A stretch of DNA of 6,006 nt from CAZRRV01 sp964406705 (lineage in GTDB: Bacteria > Bacillota > Clostridia > Oscillospirales > Acutalibacteraceae). A program made the position numbers and the translations under genes. The notes beneath the pieces are model-generated. The model searched no databases, was not told the DNA's origin, and saw only the letters and a program-made list of their open reading frames with translations. Every line of letters starts with the position of its first letter. Within the stretch, counting starts at the first letter, position 1. Positions 1 through 5,630 of the stretch are shown here, one piece after another. Location: the NCBI GenBank assembly GCA_964406705.1, contig CAYOSS010000090.1:1-6006 (forward strand), given 5' to 3'.

Positions 1-55
1 TATAACAAACTTTACCGCACTTTTAAAGCGAAATTTTTTATGACGTTCACTATAG

Positions 56-61
56 TATAAC
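56..61 (+). promoter_or_regulatory. Possible -10 box upstream of the DUF2442 gene
   Basis: The first 75 bases form an AT-rich island in an otherwise GC-rich window, like the islands that carry the clearer promoters near 949 and 5500. TATAAC at 56-61 matches five of six bases of the sigma-A -10 consensus, and an overlapping TATAGT lies at 51-56. No good -35 box sits 16-18 bases upstream, only a run of T (34-39). The position would give a short leader to the start codon at 98. This is a weak call resting on base composition and one hexamer. Confidence 0.25.
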
Positions 62-97
62 CTTTATCTACAACATCGAGCCCCTGTGCTGAGCCTT

Positions 98-361
98 ATG
101 CGCGACGGTACGACATACGCGGGCGATATGCCCTGGCCGGTGAGGGGCGTTGTCGCGAACGACGATTACACGCTGACCGTCACATTCGCGAGCGGGGAGA
201 CGAAGCTCTTCGACTTTACGCCGTACCTCCGGATGCCGTTTTACTCCCGCCCGCGCAACAAGGGGTACTTTCGCCGGGCGAGGGCGGAGCGCGGCACGGT
301 TGTGTGGGACGACGAGGTCGACTTTCCCGAGACCCTCTACGGGCGCTCCGTGCCGGTGTAG
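98..361 (+). CDS. DUF2442 domain protein (small, function unknown)
   Basis: This encodes an 87-residue protein of the DUF2442 family, whose members are small soluble proteins of unknown biochemical role, often found near DUF4160 proteins and sometimes discussed as toxin-antitoxin-like pairs. The sequence shows the expected order: a PWPV segment (residues 12-15), a DYTL beta strand (23-26) followed by a TFASGE turn, LFDFTPYL (37-44), then GTVVW (66-70) and PETLY (77-81), the usual C-terminal signature. Length matches the family (about 75-95 residues). The ATG at 98 is preferred because family members often carry a DG-x-x-YAG-x-x-P-x-PV lead-in, which this start retains. A GTG at 86 (91 residues) and an ATG at 128 (77 residues) are also in frame. 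None of the three has a good Shine-Dalgarno site. No DUF4160 partner is visible: the next bases downstream are a tandem repeat, and upstream is the window edge. Confidence 0.85.
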   Translation: MRDGTTYAGDMPWPVRGVVANDDYTLTVTFASGETKLFDFTPYLRMPFYSRPRNKGYFRRARAERGTVVWDDEVDFPETLYGRSVPV

Positions 362-439
362 CGGGGTGGCGTGGCGCTCATAATTCCCCGCGCCCGGGGG
401 TACCGCTTCGCCGGGCGGCTCGCAGCCTTCCCGACCTCG

Positions 440-935
440 GGGCGCTCTTCCGGGTGCGCCGCCGGTCACCGTGTGCGTCGCGACCCCGGGCGCTCTTCCG
501 GGTGCGCCGCCGGTCACCGGGTGCGCCGCGACCCCGGGCGCTTTGGCGGGGCGGCTCGCCGTTTTCCCGAGCCCGTGGCGCTTTTCCGGGTGCGCCGTCG
601 GTCACCGTGTGCGTCGCGACCCCGGGCGCTCTTCCGGGTGCGCCGCCGGTCACCGGGTGCGCCGCGACCCCGGGCGCTTTGGCGGGGCGGCTCGCCGTTT
701 TCCCGAGCCCGTGGCGCTTTTCCGGGTGCGCCGTCGGTCACCGTGTGCGTCGCGACCCCGGGCGCTCTTCCGGGTGCGCCGCCGGTCACCGGGCGTGCCG
801 CGGCCCCGGGCGCTTTGCCGGGCGGCTCGCAGCCTTGCCGGTCCCGTGGCGGTTTGCCGGGCGAGCCTCCGGTCACCGGGCGAGCCGCGACCCCGGGCGT
901 TCTTCCGGGCGAGGGCGCCGGCCGCCTGTTTCTTG
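440..935. repeat. GC-rich tandem array, 48-bp unit in a 136-bp higher-order unit
   Basis: A unit beginning GGGCGCTCTTCCGGG and centred on CCGGTCACCG recurs at 440, 488, 536 (variant), 576, 624, 672 (variant), 712, 760, 808 (variant), 847 and 895. Spacing runs 48, 48, 40, 48, 48, 40, 48, 48, 39, 48. The 40-bp step contains a GGCGGGGCGGCTCGCC insert. The result is a 136-bp higher-order period: 463-657 is identical to 599-793 (195 bases, offset 136). Copies diverge from about 794 on. The array is open in several frames on both strands, but 136 and 40 are not multiples of three, so successive copies fall in different frames. That argues against a protein. There are no unique spacers between units, so it is not CRISPR. 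Confidence 0.93.
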
Positions 936-948
936 ACCCTCTACTTTT

Positions 949-978
949 ATTATAACATATTTCATATCGCTATGTCAA
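949..978 (-). promoter_or_regulatory. Near-perfect sigma-A promoter pointing into the repeat array
   Basis: Read on the minus strand, TTGACA (973-978) and TATAAT (949-954) are both perfect consensus hexamers with an 18-bp spacer, and TGT just before the -10 gives an extended -10 (TGnTATAAT). The site lies in an AT-rich island (about 940-1035) within GC-rich surroundings. Transcription would start near 942 and run leftward through the 48/136-bp array and then antisense to the DUF2442 gene. No gene with a ribosome binding site follows. The -10 context resembles the promoter proposed for apgM (TGGTATAATAA there, TGTTATAATAA here). The hexamers are seen directly; activity and product are inferred. 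Confidence 0.7.
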
Positions 979-1035
979 GGGGGTATGGTAAGATTATAGA
1001 ATATTTTGTATCAAAACGGTTCCACAGGGCAACAA

Positions 1036-1742
1036 TAGCCTCCTCAAAATCAGTTGGCGGCTACGCGAACGGGAGCGGTCCGCCGCGCCGCTCGCCATGC
1101 CGCCCGGAGAGAGCCGGCTTGGAAACACGAACTCGTCGGGAGGGAGTTGGGTGTTTCGGCCCGCTGCTTCAGTGGGTTGCGAACCCGCAGAGTGACCGGC
1201 GCCGCCCAAGAGCCGCCGTCGTGTGTGTTATTCCATGCCGCGCGACCGGCGCCGCCCAAGATTCGCCCGCCCCGATTTGCCGGTTGAAGCTCTGCGGGGA
1301 GTCCCTACTCGTGCTCTTGTTGGGAGAGCTCCGATTCGCTCCGAAGCTCCCGGTTTCGCGTCGCCACAGTAGGTGCGACCTTGCCGCCCGCCTTGAGCCG
1401 GCTCGGAAGGGGGACCCACGGTCCGCGAGCCGCCTGCCCCGATTTGCCGCCTGAGCTCTGTGGGAAGCCTTTATTCGTGCCCCGAGTGGAGGGAACCGCC
1501 GGATTTGCCCGGTCGTTCCCGGTCCCGCGCCGCCGCCGTAGTGGGCGCGAACCCGCAGAGTGACCGGCATCACCCGCGACCCGCCACTCTCCCGCCCGTC
1601 CCGGGGCGCCCGCGATAGCCGCGACAGGGGAGCGACCTTGCCGCGTGCCGAGAGCCGGCTCGGAAGGGGGACCCGCGGTCCGCGAGCCGGCGGCCCCCGC
1701 CCTGCAATCAATCTTCCCCGCGCGGCGGGAGCGGTCCGCCCG
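1036..1742. repeat. Gap made of degenerate dispersed-repeat modules
   Basis: No gene is recognised here. The stretch consists of repeat modules shared with the 2500-3110 gap. GACCGGCGCCGCCCAAGA occurs exactly at 1194-1211 and 1244-1261, 50 bp apart. A module with GCGACCTTGCCGC, GAGCCGGCTCGGAAGGGGGA and GGTCCGCGAGCCG occurs at 1375-1440 and again at 1632-1697, about 257 bp apart. The 22-base block GCGAACCCGCAG plus AG plus TGACCGGC occurs exactly at 1179-1200 and 1547-1568, and with one change at 3064-3085. A segment at about 1686-1750 resembles 2732-2795 and reaches the pth stop codon. Open frames in this stretch, including a 180-codon minus-strand frame, are arginine/glycine/proline-rich translations of these repeats. 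Confidence 0.75.
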
Positions 1743-2342
1743 CTACTCCTCCTTGACGGCGCCGTTGAAGCGGTTCATCGCGGCGGGGACGCCCTCCGCT
1801 ATAAGGCACTCTACCGCGTCGGCGGCCCGCCTCGCCCCAGCGGTCACGGCGACTAACTCATCCGGGGTGAACCTGCCCAAAACCCAGTCCGCGAGCGGGT
1901 AATCAGGGTTCGCGGGGCGACCTATCCCCACCTTTACCCGGGGGATCCGCTCGGTGCCGAGCGCGCGGCAGATGTCCGCGACGCCGTTATGCCCGCCGTC
2001 CCTGCCGCCGGGGCGGACCCTTATTCTGCCGAGGGGGAGCTCCGCGTCGTCGAAGAGCATCACCACGCGCTCGGGCGGCACTTTGTAGAACCCGGCAGCC
2101 TCACCCACCGCCGTTCCCGAGAGGTTCATAAACGTCTGGGGCTTGATTATAAGGCACCGCGCCCCGGATATGTCGGCTTCGGTCAGAAGGGAGTGGAACT
2201 TCGCCCTGAAGTCCCCCGCGCCGTGCCTCGCCGCCAACTCGTCCGCGCAGAGGAAGCCGGTGTTGTGGCGCGTCCCGGTGTAGCGGGAGCCGGGGTTGCC
2301 CAGCCCCGCTATTATCCAGATGCCGCGCTCCGTGTCGCTCAT
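1743..2342 (-). CDS. pth: Peptidyl-tRNA hydrolase
   Basis: Pth hydrolyses the ester bond of peptidyl-tRNAs that drop off stalled ribosomes, freeing tRNA for reuse; it is cytosolic and normally essential in bacteria. The 199-residue product has the full bacterial Pth1 fold signature: GLGNPG (residues 13-18, N16), RHNTGF (25-30, catalytic H26), KPQTFMNLSG (67-76, N73), FDDAELPLG (97-105, D98 aligning with E. coli D93) and GGHNG (116-120, N119). The C-terminus AMNRFN is followed by a six-residue tail. Length is normal (about 185-205). The ATG at 2340-2342 is supported by AAGGAG nine bases upstream. One mild oddity is DDAEL where most relatives have D-x-L-D-L. The gene stands alone: its usual neighbours such as rplY/ctc, prs or mfd are absent. 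Repeats abut both ends, a 42-bp tandem repeat upstream and a dispersed-repeat module touching the TAG stop. No convincing promoter was found. Confidence 0.98.
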   Translation of the reverse strand: MSDTERGIWIIAGLGNPGSRYTGTRHNTGFLCADELAARHGAGDFRAKFHSLLTEADISGARCLIIKPQTFMNLSGTAVGEAAGFYKVPPERVVMLFDDAELPLGRIRVRPGGRDGGHNGVADICRALGTERIPRVKVGIGRPANPDYPLADWVLGRFTPDELVAVTAGARRAADAVECLIAEGVPAAMNRFNGAVKEE

Positions 2343-2351
2343 CGCGCCCCG

Positions 2352-2357
2352 CTCCTT
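2352..2357 (-). promoter_or_regulatory. Ribosome binding site of pth
   Basis: AAGGAG on the minus strand lies nine bases before the pth ATG. It fixes the start, since no other in-frame start nearby has such a site. Confidence 0.85.
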
Positions 2358-2362
2358 TCCGG

Positions 2363-2488
2363 TTTTGTGTGTGATTTGGGCGAACCGGTCCGCCGGTCCC
2401 CGCGTTTTATGCGTGATTAAGGCGAACTGTCCCGCCGCCCCGCGATTTCGGTGTGTGACCCCGTCGCCGCTTGACCGGCGCCGCTCAT
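2363..2488. repeat. 42-bp tandem repeat, three copies, in the pth upstream region
   Basis: Units start at 2363, 2405 and 2447, with a shared TTTT(G/A)TGnGTGATT start, then GGCGAAC and a CCGCC-rich tail. The GTGA core lies at 2371, 2413 and 2455, exactly 42 bp apart. Units 1 and 2 are similar; unit 3 is degenerate and grades into the next module (TTGACCGGCGCCGC at 2471). The repeat starts six bases beyond the pth ribosome binding site, so it would form the 5' leader or promoter region of pth. The unit length is a multiple of three and the plus strand is open across it (14-residue repeats), but there is no start with a ribosome binding site and no recognisable protein. Confidence 0.8.
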
Positions 2489-2524
2489 TCCGCTATCCTC
2501 GCGGCTGTGATTGACCCCGCCGCG

Positions 2525-3110
2525 CGACCGGCACCGCCCGCGATCCGCCTCTCGCTTGTCTCCGGGGCAGCCGCACTATCCGTGACACAGGGAATCCACA
2601 GCCCGCGAGCCGGCAGCCTTGACCTCATCGCCCCAAGACTTGCGGGAAAAATTCACTCACGCCTCCCGGGGTAGCCTTGGCTTGTCCCGTTGTCCCCGGT
2701 CCCGCGCCGCCGCAGTGAGGGCGAACCCTCCGCCGGCCCCCGCTTGCCGCCAAACCATTCCCGCGCGCGGGGAGCGAGCCGCTCGCTATTACTCTGCCGC
2801 CGCTTGATCGGCACCGTCCGCGACCCGCCGCTCGCTTGTCCCCGGGATAGCTGTGTTATCTGTGAAAAAGGGGACCCGCCGCCTGCGAGCCGGCAGCCTT
2901 GACCTTATCGCCCCAAGACCGGCGGGGAAAATTCACTCACACCCCCGGGGAGGAGCCGCCGGATTTGCCCGGTGCTCCCGGGCTTGCTCTGAGGTTCTCG
3001 GCTTTGCCCCGGTGCTCCAGGGTTCCGCTTCGGCGTTGCCGGGCCCACTTCGCCGCCGTAGGCGCGAACCCGCAGGGTGACCGGCGCTACCCGCGATTCC
3101 CCGCTCTCCT
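2525..3110. repeat. About 280-bp composite repeat, two copies plus part of a third
   Basis: The segment 2525-2680 is clearly homologous to 2805-2960 (offset 279-280), with shared blocks GGCACCG-CCGCGA-CCGCC, CTCGCTTGTC, GCGAGCCGGCAGCCTTGACC, ATCGCCCCAAGAC and AAAATTCACTCAC. Between them lie GTCCCGCGCCGCCGC-AGTG-GGCGAACC (2699-2726) and CGCGCGGGGAGCGAGCCGCTCGC (about 2762-2784); the former is also found at 1521-1553. The next unit restarts with TGACCGGCGCTACCCGCGA at 3078. Substitutions and small indels show that the copies are old. There is no gene in this 862-bp gap: frames on both strands are short, rich in R, P, G and A, and lack ribosome binding sites. Confidence 0.88.
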
Positions 3111-3137
3111 GTTGGCTTCGGGGGGGCACCCGCGCAA

Positions 3138-3171
3138 CCCGTAATACGGGAAATTTGCCGGCTGTGAGCCG
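3138..3171 (-). terminator. Two short hairpins downstream of the membrane-protein gene
   Basis: Reading the minus strand after the TGA at 3206-3208, the first hairpin is CGGCTCACAGCCG (3159-3171, 5-bp stem, 3-base loop), followed by GCAAATTT. The second is CCCGTATTACGGG (3138-3150, near-perfect palindrome). They lie 35-68 bases past the stop codon. The T run is only three bases, so intrinsic termination would be weak. The placement is what supports the call; the hairpins could also be incidental. Confidence 0.3.
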
Positions 3172-3205
3172 TCTGTCCCGACGAGTCGCGTGTGCCCGCC
3201 GCCGC

Positions 3206-3805
3206 TCACCGTTCCTTTTGCGCCGCCGTAAGGTCCCGCGATACGCCCGCGAGAACCAGCCCCGCGAGGAGGGTCAGCACCAGCGAGGGGACCGCCGCCG
3301 TGTCCCCGTTCAGCAGCGTCACCACCAGCGCCGCCGCCGCGAGGACGACCTCGGCGAGCGGGGTCACCGGCCCGCCGTCGCGCGAGGGGAGCCCTCGGGC
3401 GAACAGTTTCCACAGTCTCAAATAATACACTGTGTAACATAACTCTATTAAGACGAACCCAATTAAGATCCCCCGCGCCGCGCCCGCCGGGACACCGAAC
3501 CTCGCCCCCCGGGTGCCGCATATCGCGCCGAGCGCCCCTGCTAAAAGCAGATGTATCAGGGCGAGAGCGCCCGCCGGGATATGCTCCCGGCCTTTGCCCG
3601 CCGCCGCGAAGAGCAGTAATAACCCCGCCCCGCGAAGTGCCGTCAGCGCCGCCGCCCCGACACCCGGCGCCGAGAGCCTTCCCGCCGCCCCCGGGAATGT
3701 CGCCGCCGAGAGTATAACGCACACCCCCGCGAACGCCAGAGCGGGCTTTCGCAGCGCCGCCGCCGAGCGCCTTATCACGGGAAGCCTGAAGTCATCCGAT
3801 GTCAC
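3206..3805 (-). CDS. Six-span integral membrane protein, unknown function
   Basis: I do not recognise the family. The 199-residue product is mostly hydrophobic, with about six membrane segments at residues 22-39, 48-69, 76-98, 110-133, 148-165 and 170-189. The basic N-terminus (R7, R12, R13, R19, K20), the loops KGREH (71-75) and RLWKLFARGLPSR (130-142), and the basic C-terminus (ending QKER) would all face the cytoplasm, so the positive-inside rule holds with both termini in. There is no signal peptide cleavage site, no catalytic motif and no ATPase or enzyme domain. TM4 carries a polar/aromatic cluster (ELCYTVYYLR, 121-130), the most distinctive part. The GTG start at 3803-3805 is chosen because GGAGGTG lies seven bases upstream. 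It is separated from apgM (same strand) by 464 bp of repeats. It could be a small transporter component or a membrane-bound regulator; neither is shown. Confidence 0.82.
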   Translation of the reverse strand: MTSDDFRLPVIRRSAAALRKPALAFAGVCVILSAATFPGAAGRLSAPGVGAAALTALRGAGLLLLFAAAGKGREHIPAGALALIHLLLAGALGAICGTRGARFGVPAGAARGILIGFVLIELCYTVYYLRLWKLFARGLPSRDGGPVTPLAEVVLAAAALVVTLLNGDTAAVPSLVLTLLAGLVLAGVSRDLTAAQKER

Positions 3806-3810
3806 CGAGC

Positions 3811-3817
3811 CACCTCC
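3811..3817 (-). promoter_or_regulatory. Ribosome binding site deciding a GTG start
   Basis: GGAGGTG on the minus strand sits about six to seven bases before the GTG at 3805. It is the strongest Shine-Dalgarno match in the window and the main reason to accept a GTG start for the membrane protein. Confidence 0.85.
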
Positions 3818-3923
3818 AACCGCCTTTCCGGCGTCTTAAAATGCTTGCCGCCGAGCTGCCCCCCGCCCGCCGCGCCTGGGTTATATGGATATTCGCCGTC
3901 GCGCTGCCTACAACCGCCGCGCC

Positions 3924-4240
3924 GTCGTCTTAGCTTTATTTGCCACCCTCGAGCAACACCCGGCCCCGCCGCCGGGAGCGCGGCCTGACCGGAACCGCCG
4001 CGCTTCTTCCGGCAGCCGCGCTGTCGTCTTAGCTTTATTTGCCGCCCCCGGTCAACCCCCGACCCCGCCGCCGGGAGCGCGGCCCGACCGGAGCCGCCGC
4101 GCCGCCTCCGGCAGCCGCGCTGTCGTCTTAGCTTTATTTGCCGCCCCCGGTCAACCCCCGGCCCCGCCGCCGGGAGCGCGGCCCGACCGGAGCCGTCGCG
4201 CCCTCTCCGGCAGCCGCGCCGTCCGCTTAGAAGTACTCAC
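3924..4240. repeat. 99-bp tandem array, three full units plus a partial fourth
   Basis: Units start at 3924, 4023 and 4122, with a truncated start at 4221. Each full unit opens with the invariant block GTCGTCTTAGCTTTATTTGC, an AT-rich patch in GC-rich sequence, and contains CCGCCGCCGGGAGCGCGG, GACCGGA-CCG-CGCG and a TCCGGCAGCCGCGC end. Units 2 and 3 differ at about five positions; unit 1 is more diverged. The plus strand is open across the array because 99 is a multiple of three, giving a 33-residue repeat. However, most differences between units change the amino acid, and the frame runs on into the antisense of the apgM 3' end, so I treat it as non-coding. It fills the gap between apgM and the membrane-protein gene. 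Confidence 0.92.
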
Positions 4241-4269
4241 GGCAACTGAGCCGCCCTCCGTCCGCCGCG

Positions 4270-5478
4270 CTAATCGTCGGCGAGCAGCCGCGCCATCAGC
4301 GAGCAGCCGCGCTCGACGAACACCCCCGTGGCGGCGGCCCCGGCCTCCGTGAACACCCCGCCCGCCGCCGGACGCGCCGAATCGTACAGCAGATACGGCA
4401 CCGGCTCGCCGCTGTGGGTGGCGGTTGAGAGGGGCGTCGGGTGATCCGGCATTATCAGTATTCTAAAACGCTCCGTCCCGAAATACTTGACCAGCGGTCC
4501 GGTGATCTTCTCGTCTATCAGCTCGATGGCGAGGACCTTGTTTTCCGGCTCACGGCGGTGCCCGCACTCGTCCGGGGCCTCGATGTGGATGTAGCAAAGC
4601 TCGCACCCGGCTTCGTACAGCGCCTCGGCCGCCTTCTCCTTGCCCGTGTAATCGGTATCTATGTACCCCGTCGCGCCGGGGACCGTGGCCACGTCCATCC
4701 CCGCGGCGATGCCTATCCCCTTGACTAAATCGACCGCCGAGACGACGCCCGCCCGTTTGCCGTAAAGCGAGGAAAACTCAGGCAGAGCGGGCCGAGTGCC
4801 CTCCCCCCAAAGCCAAATGGCGTCGGCGGTGTGTTGACCCCTCCCGCGCCGGGCGCGGTTGACGGGGTGGTCCCGCAGCAGGGCGACGCTCTCCCTCATC
4901 ATACCGATAAGCGGCGCCGCGTCGGGGCTGTCGCACAGGTACGGGCCTATGACGCGCCCGCTGATGTCGTGCGGCGGAGTGAGCCCGGCGACATCCCCCG
5001 CCCCTCCCGCGACCTTGAGGCAGTGCCTGTAGCTGACGCCGGGGAAGAAGGAGTACTTTCCGCCCCCGAACGCCGAATTCACCGTCTTAATAATCTCCGC
5101 GCCCTCCCCGGAGGATATGTCCCCCGCGCAGTAGTCCGCCATAACCCGCCCGGCGAAGTCCCCCTCGCCGCCGAGGGTCACGAGGTTGCAGCGCAGCGCC
5201 GAGTCGCCGTCCGCGAGCTCAACCCCCATACTGACCGCCTCGAGCGGGCTGCGGCCGGTGTAGTACCGGGCGGGGTCGTAGCCCATAACCGAGAGGTTGG
5301 CGACGTCGCTGCCCGGCTTCATTCCCTCCGGCACGGTGCGCGCCAGCCCCACCTCGGCCTGGGCCGCGAGGGCGTCGGCGTTAGGCTTGCAAGCGAGCTC
5401 CATCGGTGTGCGCCCGCCCAAGAACCGCCCGTCTGGGACGTCCGCCATCCCATCGCACAGTATAACGGCGTATTTCAT
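4270..5478 (-). CDS. apgM: Cofactor-independent phosphoglycerate mutase, archaeal type
   Basis: ApgM interconverts 3- and 2-phosphoglycerate in glycolysis and gluconeogenesis, in the cytosol, using two divalent metal ions and a phosphoserine intermediate; it belongs to the alkaline phosphatase superfamily. The 402-residue length is typical. Visible motifs in order: ILCDGMAD (residues 6-13, metal ligand D9), PGSDVANLSVMGYDP (55-69, S57 the likely nucleophile), YYTGRSPLEA (72-81), PPHDISG (168-174), HIEAPDECGHR (298-308, ligands D303 and H307), MPDHPTP (343-349, D345 and H346) and THSGEPVPYLLY (354-365, H355). The ATG at 5476-5478 is chosen because AAGGA lies nine bases upstream, MKYAVILCDG is the family's usual N-terminus, and promoter elements lie just beyond it; the frame is open further upstream only through repeat-derived sequence. 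Some relatives in this subfamily are thought to act as homoserine kinases, and there are no threonine genes here to support that. Its 3' end abuts the 99-bp array region. Confidence 0.95.
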   Translation of the reverse strand: MKYAVILCDGMADVPDGRFLGGRTPMELACKPNADALAAQAEVGLARTVPEGMKPGSDVANLSVMGYDPARYYTGRSPLEAVSMGVELADGDSALRCNLVTLGGEGDFAGRVMADYCAGDISSGEGAEIIKTVNSAFGGGKYSFFPGVSYRHCLKVAGGAGDVAGLTPPHDISGRVIGPYLCDSPDAAPLIGMMRESVALLRDHPVNRARRGRGQHTADAIWLWGEGTRPALPEFSSLYGKRAGVVSAVDLVKGIGIAAGMDVATVPGATGYIDTDYTGKEKAAEALYEAGCELCYIHIEAPDECGHRREPENKVLAIELIDEKITGPLVKYFGTERFRILIMPDHPTPLSTATHSGEPVPYLLYDSARPAAGGVFTEAGAAATGVFVERGCSLMARLLADD

Positions 5479-5487
5479 AATATCACG

Positions 5488-5492
5488 TCCTT
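5488..5492 (-). promoter_or_regulatory. Ribosome binding site of apgM
   Basis: AAGGA on the minus strand ends nine bases before the apgM ATG, supporting the 402-residue start over the longer open frame. Confidence 0.75.
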
Positions 5493-5499
5493 CGCTCTT

Positions 5500-5529
5500 A
5501 TTATACCACACCGCGCCGCCCGGTTGCAA
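5500..5529 (-). promoter_or_regulatory. Proximal apgM promoter (extended -10)
   Basis: On the minus strand, TATAAT (5500-5505) is preceded by TGG, giving an extended -10. TTGCAA (5524-5529, four of six matches to TTGACA) lies 18 bp upstream. The start of transcription would fall near 5493, giving a leader of only about 15 bases that begins almost at the Shine-Dalgarno site. Confidence 0.7.
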
Positions 5530-5566
5530 GGGGTTTTCCCGATTTCGCGGCTGAAGGGTGGGTGTG

Positions 5567-5595
5567 GTTATAATATTTAGTATTTGGTTAATCAA
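5567..5595 (-). promoter_or_regulatory. Possible distal apgM promoter
   Basis: On the minus strand, TTGATT (5590-5595) and TATAAC (5567-5572) are separated by 17 bp within an AT-rich island (about 5565-5625). This would start transcripts near 5560 and give an approximately 80-base leader running through the proximal promoter. It is weaker than the proximal promoter and lacks an extended -10. Confidence 0.45.
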
Positions 5596-5630
5596 TAGTT
5601 GGTTATCAGCGTTTAATTGCGGCCGGTTTT

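Noticed and set aside
68..876. Minus-strand frames with GAPGRAPG-like collagen-style repeats (68-517, 378-653, 514-876)
   Set aside because: These are shadows of the repeat array and the DUF2442 gene. Their GTG starts fall inside the GGTGACCGG repeat core and lack ribosome binding sites, despite the promoter at 949-978.
440..935. CRISPR array
   Set aside because: The regular 48-bp spacing first looks suggestive, but units abut one another with no unique spacers, and no cas gene is present.
304..1454. Long plus-strand frames over the array (304-936, 371-955, 471-1454)
   Set aside because: They are translations of the 48/136-bp array in all three frames. The 136-bp period shifts frame between identical copies, there is no ribosome binding site, and the composition is R/G/P/A-rich.
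1169..1711. 180-codon minus-strand frame
   Set aside because: It lies wholly in dispersed-repeat modules. Its recurring PVTLRVR-like segment is the translation of the GCGAACCCGCAG-AG-TGACCGGC block, which appears in other frames elsewhere.
3087..3722. 211-codon minus-strand frame overlapping the membrane-protein gene
   Set aside because: It is a glycine/arginine-rich shadow. The 3206-3805 frame has the ribosome binding site and membrane-segment pattern.
3885..4352. Plus-strand frame with a 33-residue repeat
   Set aside because: The frame stays open only because the unit is 99 bp in GC-rich DNA. Differences between units are mostly non-synonymous, there is no ribosome binding site, and it runs into the antisense of apgM.
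4831..5580. 249-codon plus-strand frame
   Set aside because: It is the antisense shadow of apgM, with no recognisable domain.
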